Below are positions 42,219 to 51,270 of a stretch of DNA of 64,000 nucleotides, one piece after another; positions within the stretch are counted from its first letter, which is position 1; each line of letters starts with the position of its first letter. This DNA is from VXNE01 sp965200505. GTDB lineage: Bacteria > Pseudomonadota > Gammaproteobacteria > Pseudomonadales > Azotimanducaceae. The stretch lies in NCBI GenBank assembly GCA_965200505.1, contig OZ241343.1, forward strand, positions 2,418,001-2,482,000. Reading direction: 5' to 3'. The notes beneath the pieces were generated by a model. That model had not been told where the DNA came from, did no database searches, and was given only the letters and a program-made list of their open reading frames with translations. Made by a program: the position numbers and the translations under genes.

Positions 42219-43163
42219 CTATTGAAACAATTCGCTGATGGATTCTTCCTTGCTGACGCGCCGGATGGACTCGGCGAGCACCCGGCCAAGGCTCAGTTGG
42301 CGGATCTTCTCGCCGGCCCGCGCCGCCTCGGACAACGGTATCGTATCCGTCACCACCATCTCGTCGAGCGCCGAGGCGTCGATGCGCTCCACGGCGTCGC
42401 CGGACAACACCGGGTGCGTCGCGTAGCCCGCCACCCAGGTGGCGCCAGCCGCCTTCAACGCGGTGGCCGCGGCGCACAAGGTCTTCGCGGTGTCCACCAT
42501 GTCGTCCACCAGCACCGCGGCGCGGCCCTCCACTTCCCCGATGACGTTCATCACCCGGGCGTGGTTGGGGCGCGGGCGGCGCTTGTCGATGATGGCCAAG
42601 TCCAGGTCGTTGATGAGCTTGGCCACGGCGCGGGCGCGCACCACCCCGCCGACGTCCGGCGACACCACCACCGGGCGCCGGTAGCTCTGGCGGATGACTT
42701 CCTCCACCAACACGGCGGAGGCATAGACGTTATCGACGGGAATCTTGAAGAAGCCTTGGATCTGGTCGGCATGGAGGTCAACGGTGAGCAGCCTGTCGAT
42801 GCCGGCACCGCCGAGCATGTCCGCCACCACCTTGGCGCTGATGGGCACCCGCGCCGAGCCGGGGCGCCGATCTTGGCGCGCGTAGCCAAAGTAGGGCACC
42901 ACGGCGGTGACGCGGTACGCCGAGGCGCGGCGCAGCGCGTCCGCCATGATGACGAGTTCCATCAGGTTGTCGTTGGTGGGCGCGCAGGTGGACTGGATCA
43001 CGAAGACGTCCTTGCCACGCACGTTCTCCTGGATCTCGACGCTCACTTCGCCGTCGCTGAACCGGCCGACCGTGGCGCGGCCCAACGCCATCCCCAACTC
43101 GCTCACCACGCACCCCGCCAAGCGCGGATTCGAGCTGCCGGTGAAGACGATGAAGTCTGACAT
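42219..43163 (-). CDS. prs: Ribose-phosphate pyrophosphokinase
   Basis: PRPP synthase, 314 residues, makes PRPP from ribose 5-phosphate and ATP. Seen motifs are FTGSSNPRLAGCVV, VFVIQSTCAPTNDNLMELVI, the metal site TVDLHADQIQGFF, the flexible-loop DKRRPRPNHARV and the PRPP-binding AVLVDDMVDTAKTL. ATG 43163 has a GGGGC ribosome site. It lies just downstream of tRNA-Gln on the same strand and could be co-transcribed with it. Confidence 0.97.
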   Translation of the reverse strand: MSDFIVFTGSSNPRLAGCVVSELGMALGRATVGRFSDGEVSVEIQENVRGKDVFVIQSTCAPTNDNLMELVIMADALRRASAYRVTAVVPYFGYARQDRRPGSARVPISAKVVADMLGGAGIDRLLTVDLHADQIQGFFKIPVDNVYASAVLVEEVIRQSYRRPVVVSPDVGGVVRARAVAKLINDLDLAIIDKRRPRPNHARVMNVIGEVEGRAAVLVDDMVDTAKTLCAAATALKAAGATWVAGYATHPVLSGDAVERIDASALDEMVVTDTIPLSEAARAGEKIRQLSLGRVLAESIRRVSKEESISELFQ

Positions 43164-43255
43164 TGCCCCGCCTAGGACCGTTCGCGTGGAAGACATCTCG
43201 TTGCCTCGCTCAAGCGGCACGCAAGCGTGTTCACGAACCTCCGAGTGGCATGGGC

Positions 43256-43330
43256 TGGCTGGGGTGGCAGGATTCGAACCTGCGAGTGCCGGGATCAAAA
43301 CCCGGTGCCTTACCGCTTGGCGACACCCCA
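43256..43330 (-). tRNA. tRNA-Gln (anticodon TTG)
   Basis: The minus strand folds as a tRNA: a seven-pair acceptor stem TGGGGTG / CACCCCA, an anticodon stem CCGGG / CCCGG around the loop TTTTGAT with anticodon TTG, and a T-arm with GGTTCGAATCC. A discriminator G and an encoded CCA (43258-43256) follow, as in gammaproteobacterial Gln tRNAs. It is the only tRNA gene I find in the window. It is not disrupted and shows no attached integrase. Confidence 0.96.
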
Positions 43331-43399
43331 TCGGCTCAGGTGGAACACTTGGCACGACGCCGAGGCGAACGCCACGCACCACCTTCGTCGCAACGGCAT

Positions 43400-43429
43400 A
43401 TTGTCTGAAACGTGGTGCTCGGGTGTCAA
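43400..43429 (-). promoter_or_regulatory. Sigma70-like promoter of tRNA-Gln
   Basis: On the minus strand TTGACA (43429-43424) is followed after 18 bases by GACAAT (43405-43400). The transcript would begin near 43393, about 60 bases before the tRNA. It probably also feeds prs and the genes behind it. It is back-to-back with the TonB receptor promoter 40 bases away. Confidence 0.6.
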
Positions 43430-43470
43430 ACGTCTTTCGACGGAACGGCGGGCGCACCCGGCATAGCCGG

Positions 43471-43499
43471 TTGACAAGCACAAAGAACACTCGTAATTT
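43471..43499 (+). promoter_or_regulatory. Sigma70-like promoter of TonB receptor gene
   Basis: TTGACA (43471-43476) and TAATTT (43494-43499) are separated by exactly 17 bases. This is the best consensus promoter I saw in the window. The start site would be near 43506, leaving a leader of about 70 bases before ATG 43577. Strong housekeeping-type expression is expected unless a repressor covers it; no clear operator palindrome is visible. Confidence 0.7.
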
Positions 43500-43576
43500 T
43501 TGTTGATGTGCAAAAATTGTGGGTGCGTTTCTTGAAGCGGCGCACCAAATCGTGGGCAACGGAGGATCAGGTGGGA

Positions 43577-45820
43577 ATGATGAACAGATTCCACAAGACC
43601 GTCGCATCGCCAACCAACCTCCCGGCCGCGTTTCTGACCGTGGTGGCGCTTTCCTTGCACTGGGCGCCGTCAGCGGCCGCGCAGCAGTCTGAAGCGGCCG
43701 AGGGGGGCATCGCCATCGAGGAAATCCTCGTCACGGCGCAGAAACGCACCCAGAGCATTCAGGACGTGCCACTGGCCGTCACCGCGTTCGACGGCGGCGC
43801 CATCGAGGACAACGGCGCCGTGAACTTGGAGGATCTGAGCGGCATCGCGCCCAATGTGCAGATTTCGCAAATGGCCATCATTCCCAACGTGGGCTCCTTC
43901 ACCATCCGCGGCATCAATTTCACCGACCCAGATCCCAACGCAGACCCCAAGACCGGCGTGTCCTTGGATGGCGTCCCGCTCACCCGCAACAACGGCGTCC
44001 TCATGGACACCTTCGACATCGATCAGGTGGAGGTGCTGCGCGGCCCCCAAGGCACACTCTACGGCCGCAACAACTTGGCCGGCAGCGTGACGCTCGTCTC
44101 CGCGCGGCCGACGGAGGCCTTCGGCGGCAAGGCCAAGGCCACCTTCGGGAACCACGGCCAACAGATTTTCCGCGGCGTGTTGAACAGCGGCGCCGTGGGC
44201 ACCGACGGGCGCTTCCGCGCCAAGGTGGCGTTGAGCACACGCAGCTACGACGGCCATTCCGAAAACACCGTCACCGGCACCCAGCTCGGCGCCCAAGAGG
44301 CGGATGGTGGACGCGCCACCTTCGCCTATGAGGGCGACCGCTTCGACCTGACGCTCATCGGCGACTATGTGAGCGACGAGTTCACTGGGCCGGCCGCATC
44401 GAACCAATGGAACGATCCCTACGGCGTTGGCGCCGATGGCGACGAATACAAGGTGAACCACGATGTGGATGGTTTCTCGGACTTTGAGACGTGGGGGCTG
44501 ACGCTGGAGGCCAACCGGGAACTGGAGGTGGGAACGCTGACCCTGGTGACCGGACACCGGGAGCTGGAGTACCACACCTTCGGGGACTTTGACGGCTGGG
44601 CCGGCCGCGCCGGGCGGCCGCAGGGCTTTCCGTTGCCGCCATTCAGCGCCTTCCACATCAGGCGCGTGGCGGATCACGATCAGCAAAGCGTGGAACTGCG
44701 CTTCGTGGATTCCCACAGCGACCGGCTGGACTATGTGGTCGGCTTCTTCTACCTGCAGGAGGAGTTCACCCAGACCAACTACCAGAACACCGGCTTTCCT
44801 CCCCTGCCCATCTTCTTCCCCTTGGAAGACCCCAGCAAGGCGCCGGTGCTGCTCAGCATCGGCCAGGAATCGCGGAGCATGGCCTTCTTCGGCCAGACGG
44901 ACATCAACCTCACCGACCAGCTGGCGCTGGTGCTCGGCGGCCGCTTCACCCTGGACGACAAGGAAGTGGGCGTCACGCGGCCTAACGGCTTCATGGAAGG
45001 CGACGATGTGGACTGGAACGAGTTCACCTGGAAGGCCGGGTTGAACTACTTTGTCCACGACGGCCTCATGCTCTACGGCAACGTCGCCACCGGCTACAAG
45101 GGCGGCGGCTACAACAGCCGCGCCACCGTTGCCGCGAACGTGGGGCCCTACCAACCCGAAACCCTCATCTCATACGAGGTTGGCATGAAGGGCGATTTCG
45201 CGGACGGCCGCTTGCGCCTGAACGCCGCCGCCTTCAGCGGCGACTACGAGGATGTGCAGTCCGCCGAACGACGCCCCGGCGGCCGCCCCGGCCAGACCGA
45301 CGTCATCACGGACAATCTCGGCGACGCGGAGATCAGCGGCGTTGAACTGGAATCAACCCTGCTCGTTTCCGAACGGCTGACGGTGCAGGCCAACTTGGCC
45401 TATCTGGACGCGAACTGGACGGAATACGTCACCGGCGGCGTGGATTACTCCTACTTGGATTTGAAGGGCGTGGCGCGTTGGACCGGCTACTTGGGGGCGG
45501 ACTACAACCTGCCCATCGGCGCCAACGCGCTCGGGTTCCATGTCGACGCCCGCTACACGGACGAATACAACATCAACGGCACCACGAACGCGGTGAACCC
45601 CAGAACCCGGCGGCACCACGACTACTTCATCGTCGATTCGCATGTGATGCTGAACGCCAACGTGACCTTCGTGGGCCAGGACGGGCGCTACCGGGTTTCG
45701 CTCTACGGCCGGAACCTGACGGACGAGGTGAATCCGCTCAGCGGTGTCCATCTGGTCAATCCGATGGTGTTCTGGGGGCCGCCACGGCAGTTCGGCGTGG
45801 AACTGGAGGTGAACTTCTAG
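43577..45820 (+). CDS. TonB-dependent outer-membrane receptor
   Basis: This 747-residue protein is a TonB-dependent receptor. A signal peptide (FLTVVALSLHWAPSAAAQQ) is followed by IEEILVTAQKRTQSIQDVPL, the TonB-box and plug start typical of the large subfamily common in marine and alpha/gammaproteobacterial degraders. It has the plug domain (IDQVEVLRGPQGTLYGRNNLAG) and a 22-strand barrel ending in PRQFGVELEVNF with the terminal aromatic. ATG 43577 follows GGAGGATCAGGTGGGA; an upstream in-frame start at 43508 would spoil the signal peptide. The ligand is unknown, but the genes downstream suggest an organic substrate rather than iron. Confidence 0.93.
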   Translation: MMNRFHKTVASPTNLPAAFLTVVALSLHWAPSAAAQQSEAAEGGIAIEEILVTAQKRTQSIQDVPLAVTAFDGGAIEDNGAVNLEDLSGIAPNVQISQMAIIPNVGSFTIRGINFTDPDPNADPKTGVSLDGVPLTRNNGVLMDTFDIDQVEVLRGPQGTLYGRNNLAGSVTLVSARPTEAFGGKAKATFGNHGQQIFRGVLNSGAVGTDGRFRAKVALSTRSYDGHSENTVTGTQLGAQEADGGRATFAYEGDRFDLTLIGDYVSDEFTGPAASNQWNDPYGVGADGDEYKVNHDVDGFSDFETWGLTLEANRELEVGTLTLVTGHRELEYHTFGDFDGWAGRAGRPQGFPLPPFSAFHIRRVADHDQQSVELRFVDSHSDRLDYVVGFFYLQEEFTQTNYQNTGFPPLPIFFPLEDPSKAPVLLSIGQESRSMAFFGQTDINLTDQLALVLGGRFTLDDKEVGVTRPNGFMEGDDVDWNEFTWKAGLNYFVHDGLMLYGNVATGYKGGGYNSRATVAANVGPYQPETLISYEVGMKGDFADGRLRLNAAAFSGDYEDVQSAERRPGGRPGQTDVITDNLGDAEISGVELESTLLVSERLTVQANLAYLDANWTEYVTGGVDYSYLDLKGVARWTGYLGADYNLPIGANALGFHVDARYTDEYNINGTTNAVNPRTRRHHDYFIVDSHVMLNANVTFVGQDGRYRVSLYGRNLTDEVNPLSGVHLVNPMVFWGPPRQFGVELEVNF

Positions 45821-45860
45821 TCGGTTGGGCCGAACAGACCGAGCGGCCCTCGAGGCTGTC

Positions 45861-47081
45861 ATGTCAGACCGCCAGCATGACGCCGCCCCAGGCTGGAATC
45901 GCCAGTACGAAACCAAGGCGGTGGCGCTCTTGGCGGTGGGCTTCGGCTTGGTCGGCTTGGATCGGTTCATCATCGCGCCGCTGTTCCCCCTCATCGCCGA
46001 AGATCTGGGGCTCGGCTATCAAGACCTCGGGCTGATCTCCGGCGCGCTCGCGTTGACTTGGGGCTTGGCGTCGCTGTTCCTCGGCAACCTCTCAGACCGC
46101 ATCGGCGAGCGGCGCGTGTTGGTGGCCACGGTGATCGCGTTCTCGGCGCTGGTGGCGATGAGCGGCCTCGCCACCGGGTTGCTGAGCCTGTTGCTCATCC
46201 GCGCGCTGATGGGGTTTGCCGAGGGCGGTTTCGTGCCGGCCAGCATCGTCGCCACCATCGACGCATCGAAGCCGAGCCGCATCGGCTTCACCGTGGGCAT
46301 CCAGCAAATGGCCGCGCCCTTGGTCGGCTTGGGCTTGGGGCCCCTCATCGCCATCGGCCTGCTGAAGGTGGTGCCGGGGTGGGAGTGGGTGTTCGCGGTG
46401 ATCGCGCTGCCGGGCTTCTTGGTGGCCTATCTGTTGGCGCGCACGATCCGGCCGCGGCGGGCGCGGCAAACGGAACCGACGGCCAAGCCGCCATCGTTCG
46501 GCGCGGCGCTGAAGCATCGCAACGTCGTGTTCGGCACGTTGGGGATGTTGTGCTTCCTCTCCAGCCTGCACACGCTGTCGGCCCTAGGGCCGAACTACCT
46601 CACGGATCATGTGGGCCTCTCTTTGGACGAGATGGGCTTGGTGTTGTCCGCGATGGGGCTCGGCGGCGTGGTAGGCATGATCGCGGTGCCCGCCGCCTCG
46701 GACCGGTTGGGGCGCACGCCGGTGATGGCCGTCTGCATGGCCATCGCGGTGGCGACGCTGGGGGCGATCGCCATGCTGGAACCCGGACAACTCGCCCTCG
46801 CCACATTGCTGGCCGTGGACAGCGCCATGATCTCCGGTGTGGTGGCGACGAACATCGGCCCGCTGCTGAACGCCTCCGTGACGCCGAAGATCGCGGCCAC
46901 CGCCACCGGCATCGTGGTCGGCTTGGGCGAGATCATGGGTGGCGCGGTGGCGCCGGCGCTCGCCGGCGGCATCGCCGAGGCGCAGGGCATTCACACCGTG
47001 CCATACGTCTCGCTGGTCGCCGCCGCATTGGGCCTCGCGGTGGTGCTGTTCGGCTTGAAGGAACCGCCCCGCCGGGCGTGA
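45861..47081 (+). CDS. MFS transporter
   Basis: A 406-residue major facilitator with 12 likely membrane helices. The family A-motif appears in GNLSDRIGERRVLVATVIAF between helices 2 and 3 and again, weaker, in PAASDRLGRTPVMAV. Helix 1 holds GLVGLDRFIIAPLFP, with a membrane Asp-Arg pair typical of organic-acid carriers. It follows the TonB receptor by 40 bases on the same strand, so the pair may bring a substrate across both membranes. Direction and substrate are not shown. Confidence 0.9.
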   Translation: MSDRQHDAAPGWNRQYETKAVALLAVGFGLVGLDRFIIAPLFPLIAEDLGLGYQDLGLISGALALTWGLASLFLGNLSDRIGERRVLVATVIAFSALVAMSGLATGLLSLLLIRALMGFAEGGFVPASIVATIDASKPSRIGFTVGIQQMAAPLVGLGLGPLIAIGLLKVVPGWEWVFAVIALPGFLVAYLLARTIRPRRARQTEPTAKPPSFGAALKHRNVVFGTLGMLCFLSSLHTLSALGPNYLTDHVGLSLDEMGLVLSAMGLGGVVGMIAVPAASDRLGRTPVMAVCMAIAVATLGAIAMLEPGQLALATLLAVDSAMISGVVATNIGPLLNASVTPKIAATATGIVVGLGEIMGGAVAPALAGGIAEAQGIHTVPYVSLVAAALGLAVVLFGLKEPPRRA

Positions 47082-47094
47082 GGTCGCGTCGGTC

Positions 47095-48645
47095 TCAGCT
47101 GCCTATGGCGCTGCCCGCCAGGTAGGCGCTCCATTGCTCGACAAGCCGCGGTGCATCGCCGACGCCAAAGACGATGCGATCTGGCTTGGCGAGCAGTGCC
47201 GGCGCAGCGCCCAGCATCCCGCGCACCATGTTGGCCTCGTCTTTGAGGCGCACTTGGCCTTCCTGCGCGTTGTCCAGCGCCGCCACGCAAGCCCCCGGCA
47301 CACTGGCTCGGAACGCCTGCAACGCCCCCGCATCGGCTGCTCCGCCATTGGCCAGCACGAGCAGCGGCACATAGCCCGCCACATCGTCCAAACGCCCGCC
47401 GGGCTCGGCGGCGACCATCGGCTCCGGCATGGGCACACCGGCGCCCCGGTCGTTCAACACGCCGTTGACGATCTTCGGCATGGCGGGGAACGGCGGCGGC
47501 CGCCCCGCGACGTGGTCGGCGAGCATCTTGCGGTCTCGCGCCGCGGCTTGCGCTTCATCCGCCACGCACACGATCTTGCCCAGCGCAATGGCGCTCTCGG
47601 TGATCGAAGCCACATGGGGCTCGCGTTCCCGCTGCACCGTGTCCAGAAAGCCAAAGCCTGCATCGCCACGCAGCACGGCGGCGAGCTTCCATGCCAAGTT
47701 GAACGCATCGCGCACGCCGGAGCAGAGCCCCTGCCCCATGAACGGCGGCATCTGGTGCGCGGCATCGCCGATGAGCGCGATGTGCCCGCGCCGCCAATGC
47801 CGGGCGATGAGGCCGTGGAACTCGTACACCGCGGCGCGTTCCAATTCGATGGTGTCCGGATCCACCCAAGCGGCGATGCGCTCTTTCAGTGCGTCCGGGG
47901 CCGTGGCGGCCGCGTAGTCCTCCCCGGGCCGCAGCATGAACTCCCAGCGGTGCCGACCGGGGCCCGAGAGCACGAAGGTGGTGGGTTGCGCCGGATCGCA
48001 AAGCTGGATGCTCACCTCGGAGAGCTGGCGCACGCCAGGGGCCAGCTTCACATCCACCACCACCCACGGCTCGTCGAACCCCAAGTCGATCATGTCGATG
48101 CCCAGCGCTTGGCGCACGAAACTGCGGCCGCCATCGCAGGCCACCAGACAGCGCCCGTGGATGCGTTCCACGCCGCCATCAGTCTGCACGAGGGCCGTCA
48201 CACCGTCGCCGTCTTGCCGCACCTCCGTCACCGTGGCGCCGAGGGCCACCCGCACGTTGGCGAGTTCATCGAGCCGCTCGCGCAACGCGGCCTCCAAGCT
48301 GGGCTGGTGGAACATGTTGGCCCACGGGTAGCCGGTTGGCGCCAGCACCGGCGGCGGGTGGCGCGACATCAGCACCTTTCTTTCCCGGTTGACGAACTCG
48401 TAGCCAGTTGAGGGGACGCTGTTGGCCAGCACGGCCTCGGCGACGCCGACGAGGTTCAGCAGGCGCAGCACCTCGTAATCGACATGCACGGCTCTGGGCA
48501 GCCGGTAGATATCGGTGTCCTTCTCGGCCGCATAAACCCGCAGGCCGAGCTGCGCGCACAGCGCCGCCAGCACCGCGCCCACGGGGCCTAGGCCGACGAT
48601 CACTACGTCGTGGCGTTCGGATTCAGCGCCGCCGCGGTCGTTCAA
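47095..48645 (-). CDS. MhpA-like FAD-dependent hydroxylase
   Basis: The 516-residue product is a class A flavin monooxygenase like MhpA, 3-(3-hydroxyphenyl)propionate hydroxylase. It has the FAD motif VVIVGLGPVGAVLAALCAQ, the DG motif CLVACDGGRSFVRQAL and the GD motif ALIGDAAHQMPPFMGQGLCS, plus a C-terminal thioredoxin-like domain. Enzymes of this type add a hydroxyl group to phenolic rings using NAD(P)H and O2. It is convergent with the MFS gene, which ends 14 bases away. The exact substrate cannot be read from sequence. Confidence 0.87.
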   Translation of the reverse strand: MNDRGGAESERHDVVIVGLGPVGAVLAALCAQLGLRVYAAEKDTDIYRLPRAVHVDYEVLRLLNLVGVAEAVLANSVPSTGYEFVNRERKVLMSRHPPPVLAPTGYPWANMFHQPSLEAALRERLDELANVRVALGATVTEVRQDGDGVTALVQTDGGVERIHGRCLVACDGGRSFVRQALGIDMIDLGFDEPWVVVDVKLAPGVRQLSEVSIQLCDPAQPTTFVLSGPGRHRWEFMLRPGEDYAAATAPDALKERIAAWVDPDTIELERAAVYEFHGLIARHWRRGHIALIGDAAHQMPPFMGQGLCSGVRDAFNLAWKLAAVLRGDAGFGFLDTVQREREPHVASITESAIALGKIVCVADEAQAAARDRKMLADHVAGRPPPFPAMPKIVNGVLNDRGAGVPMPEPMVAAEPGGRLDDVAGYVPLLVLANGGAADAGALQAFRASVPGACVAALDNAQEGQVRLKDEANMVRGMLGAAPALLAKPDRIVFGVGDAPRLVEQWSAYLAGSAIGS

Positions 48646-48713
48646 CGCTTACGCCTCGCTGCCATGTGGCGCTCATCCATGCTGCCGCAAACCGCGCGGG
48701 CCGATGCCGCCAG

Positions 48714-49367
48714 TCAACGGGGCAGTTCCACACCGGCCGCGGCCATCGCCGCTTCTTCCCGCGCCTTGGCGCGTTGGAAGCTGGGGCGTTCCTGCACCCT
48801 TTCGATGAGGCCGGCGACGTTCGGGTAATCCCCGATCGGGAAACCGGCGGATGCGGCCGTGCTGAAGAGCCAGTACAGGTAAACGTCCACGATGGACCAC
48901 TGCGCCCCGTACCACCAAGCGTTGCCGGCGACCCGTTCGGACACTTGGCTGCACACGCCCTGCAGGTACTCACGGCCCTTGGCTTGCACACCGGTCGGGT
49001 CGCCATCCGTGAAACGCACGGGCATGCGCACTTGACGCACCATCGGATGCACCGTGCCCGCACACCAAACGAGATCAGACGCTTGCCGCGCCTGCGCCAC
49101 GGGCGTTTGGGCATCCGGCAGCAGCTTGGCGTTTGGGACGGCGCGGTGGAGGAACATCAGGATGGCCGCGTTCTCCGTGAGCACTTGGTCGTCCACGGCC
49201 AAGGCCGGCACCTTGCCGCCGGGGTGAACGGCCAAATACGCCGGGCTCTTTTGTTCGCCCTTGAACAAGTTGACGACTTGGTCGTCGTAATCCAAGGCGG
49301 CCTCTTCCAGCGCGTTCATGGTCACCCGCGAGCAGGCAAACGGGCAGTGGTAGAGCTTGAGTTTCAT
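48714..49367 (-). CDS. Glutathione S-transferase
   Basis: A 217-residue GST with the thioredoxin-fold start MKLKLYHCPFACSRVTMNAL, the cis-Pro HPGGKVPALAVDDQ, the TENAAILMFL glutathione-contact segment, and a helical C-terminal domain with WSIVDVYLYWLF. The C-x-x-x-C-S-R motif near the N-terminus places the active residue as Cys or Ser. ATG 49367 is used; the open frame reaches 49502. It is followed on the same strand by the flavin hydroxylase gene. Confidence 0.88.
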   Translation of the reverse strand: MKLKLYHCPFACSRVTMNALEEAALDYDDQVVNLFKGEQKSPAYLAVHPGGKVPALAVDDQVLTENAAILMFLHRAVPNAKLLPDAQTPVAQARQASDLVWCAGTVHPMVRQVRMPVRFTDGDPTGVQAKGREYLQGVCSQVSERVAGNAWWYGAQWSIVDVYLYWLFSTAASAGFPIGDYPNVAGLIERVQERPSFQRAKAREEAAMAAAGVELPR

Positions 49368-49416
49368 GGTCTGGTTCCCCCCAATGTGAGTGCAAGGCGT
49401 GTGCAAGGTAGCAGCG

Positions 49417-50523
49417 TCAGCGCCCCCGTCGGTACAAATCCACGAAGAAGCGAATGGTGGCCGCGACGCCGGCGAACTCCGCCACATGGGGCGAAGGCCC
49501 ATAGGCGCCCGGCCAATCGACCACCCCGGCGCGAAAGGATGGCCGTGCGAACGCCCGTTGGACGTAGGCGCGAACCCGCTCGCGGGGCTCGCGCACCGCC
49601 GCGTCGCCGCGGGCCGGCAGGCGGCCTTCCCAAGCGACGCTTAGGCCCAGCCAATTCATGCGATAGAGGCTCACGGCCCACAGCACGTCCGCCATGGTGA
49701 AGCGCTCGCCCAAGGCCCACGGGCCGCCATGCGAGCCGAGTTGCCGTTCGAGTTCGCCGACATGCCTGGCCATCGCCTCGTGGGCGGTGCGCATCCGCTC
49801 GGCATCGCGCATGAACTCGCCGCCGCCCGCCTCCTTGGCGATTTTGCCGTCGTAGGCCGCCGTCAGCGTCGCGTCGTCGCCCACCTGCGCCTTCAGCCGT
49901 TCGAGGGCCGCGATCTTCTTGGCATGAACGCCGGCGATGTTTCTGGCGAGGCCCTTGGGGCGCGCGTCGCCATCCGGGTGGGCGCCGTACAGCACGGCCA
50001 CATGCGGCGCTTGATCCACGATGTCGATCTGGGCGCCGATCGCTTCCGCCAGCGCTTCGGGCATGAGCCGCTCGCCTTCCGTGTTGGCGTCGATGTAGGC
50101 GCAGATCTTGGCTGAATCGACGATCACCCGTTCCGCTTCGTGGTCCACCAAGGTCGGCACCACGCATGCGTCGAAGCCCTCCGTGGTCACGGAGGACTGG
50201 CCCGTGTAGCCGTGCGCGAGTGCCGCTTCCGGCGCGCCGTGCAGCCGCAGGCGCACGTAGCCCGGCAGGTAGCACTCCGGCGCCGGCTCGCGCATCATCA
50301 AGTTCAAGTCGTGCGAGGTGAACGGCACCCGCTTTTCGGCCAGCACGGTGCGCACCTTCATCGAGCACAGCGAGGGCGCGGCGTGGTAGAGCTCGAAGCG
50401 CGGTTTGGGCGCCGGCCCGCCGGCCGGGTCGCCACCCGCCACGAAGTCCTTGTCCACCACCTTGTTGCGATAGGCCCGAGTGAACGGCTCGTTCGCCGCC
50501 GCCACCAACTCCGTAAGGCTCAC
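49417..50523 (-). CDS. GST-family protein like reductive dehalogenases PcpC/LinD
   Basis: The 368-residue product is much longer than ordinary GSTs and resembles PcpC and LinD, which remove chlorine from chlorinated hydroquinones using glutathione. The match rests on LCSMKVRTVLAE (the catalytic Ser/Cys site, residues 52-63), YVRLRLHGAPE, VVPTLVDHEAE, a glutathione-site segment VDSAKICAYI, and FTMADVLWAVSLYRMNWLGL. GTG 50523 follows GAGGGGGAAGCC. The long insert (about residues 200-260, HAKKIAALERLKAQVGDDAT) also occurs in that group. Dehalogenation is inference from this similarity; the activity could be another glutathione-dependent elimination. Confidence 0.72.
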   Translation of the reverse strand: MSLTELVAAANEPFTRAYRNKVVDKDFVAGGDPAGGPAPKPRFELYHAAPSLCSMKVRTVLAEKRVPFTSHDLNLMMREPAPECYLPGYVRLRLHGAPEAALAHGYTGQSSVTTEGFDACVVPTLVDHEAERVIVDSAKICAYIDANTEGERLMPEALAEAIGAQIDIVDQAPHVAVLYGAHPDGDARPKGLARNIAGVHAKKIAALERLKAQVGDDATLTAAYDGKIAKEAGGGEFMRDAERMRTAHEAMARHVGELERQLGSHGGPWALGERFTMADVLWAVSLYRMNWLGLSVAWEGRLPARGDAAVREPRERVRAYVQRAFARPSFRAGVVDWPGAYGPSPHVAEFAGVAATIRFFVDLYRRGR

Positions 50524-50543
50524 GGCTTCCCCCTCAGCCGGCG

Positions 50544-51212
50544 TTACGCCGGAAACTCGCTCAGCAGCAGGGCAGCCATCGTCTCCACATGGCGCTCCAC
50601 GATGTCGTCCTTGCGTACGTCCACGCCGAACAGGAGGGCCGCCTCCGGGCCCATGGAGAACATCACGGCGCCACTGACGAACACGTAGTACCAATGCACC
50701 AAGTGGCGGTCGTCCATTTGGTGGTGTGTCTTGACCGCCGGCCGCAGCCGTTCCCAAGCGGGGCGCATGAACTCTTCCACCAGCCAGCGGATGCGCCAGC
50801 TATCCTGCTTGCCTTCCTGAATCATCAAGCGATTGAGTTCGGGATTGGCGGCCGAGAAACGCACATAGCTGCGCACCTCGTACGCCAAGCGCTCCTTGGG
50901 CGAGAGGTCCCGCGCGACCTCTTGCCGCCTTTGTGCAAACGCCTCCAGCTTGGTGATGACGTGCGTGGCGGCGGCCTTCCACATCGCGTCCTTGCCGCCG
51001 AAGTGATAGCTCACCAAGTTGCGCTGCACACCAGCGGCCACCTCGATTTCGCGCACCGTCACCGCATCGAAGCCGCGTTCGGAGAAAGCGCGCAGGGCCG
51101 CTTCGATGAGCTTCCGCCGCGTTTCTTCGGCGCGCGCTTGAGTGCGGCGTTCGCGGGGCGGCTTCGAGGCCGGTTCGGCGGCTGACACGAGGCTCAAACC
51201 CCCACGCGCCAT
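50544..51212 (-). CDS. TetR-family transcriptional regulator
   Basis: The 222-residue regulator has a basic, Ser-rich leader and then the TetR DNA-binding domain: RRKLIEAALRAFSERGFDAV, TVREIEVAAGVQRNLVSYHF and GGKDAMWKAAATHV. ATG 51212 is assumed; GTG 51263 is an alternative. It lies 20 bases before the PcpC-like gene on the same strand and downstream of another GST gene, so it likely controls this GST cluster. Ligand and operator are unknown. Confidence 0.85.
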   Translation of the reverse strand: MARGGLSLVSAAEPASKPPRERRTQARAEETRRKLIEAALRAFSERGFDAVTVREIEVAAGVQRNLVSYHFGGKDAMWKAAATHVITKLEAFAQRRQEVARDLSPKERLAYEVRSYVRFSAANPELNRLMIQEGKQDSWRIRWLVEEFMRPAWERLRPAVKTHHQMDDRHLVHWYYVFVSGAVMFSMGPEAALLFGVDVRKDDIVERHVETMAALLLSEFPA

Positions 51213-51270
51213 TCGCTTTGCGCCAAGGGCGGTGCCGGCCGAGGCTTCGGCGCCCGCGCGCACCCTCGCA

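Noticed and set aside
43256..43330. tRNA-Gln as an integration site for the defence island.
   Set aside because: The island ends at about 36.6 kb, more than 6 kb away, with housekeeping genes in between, and no duplicated tRNA 3' end is seen.
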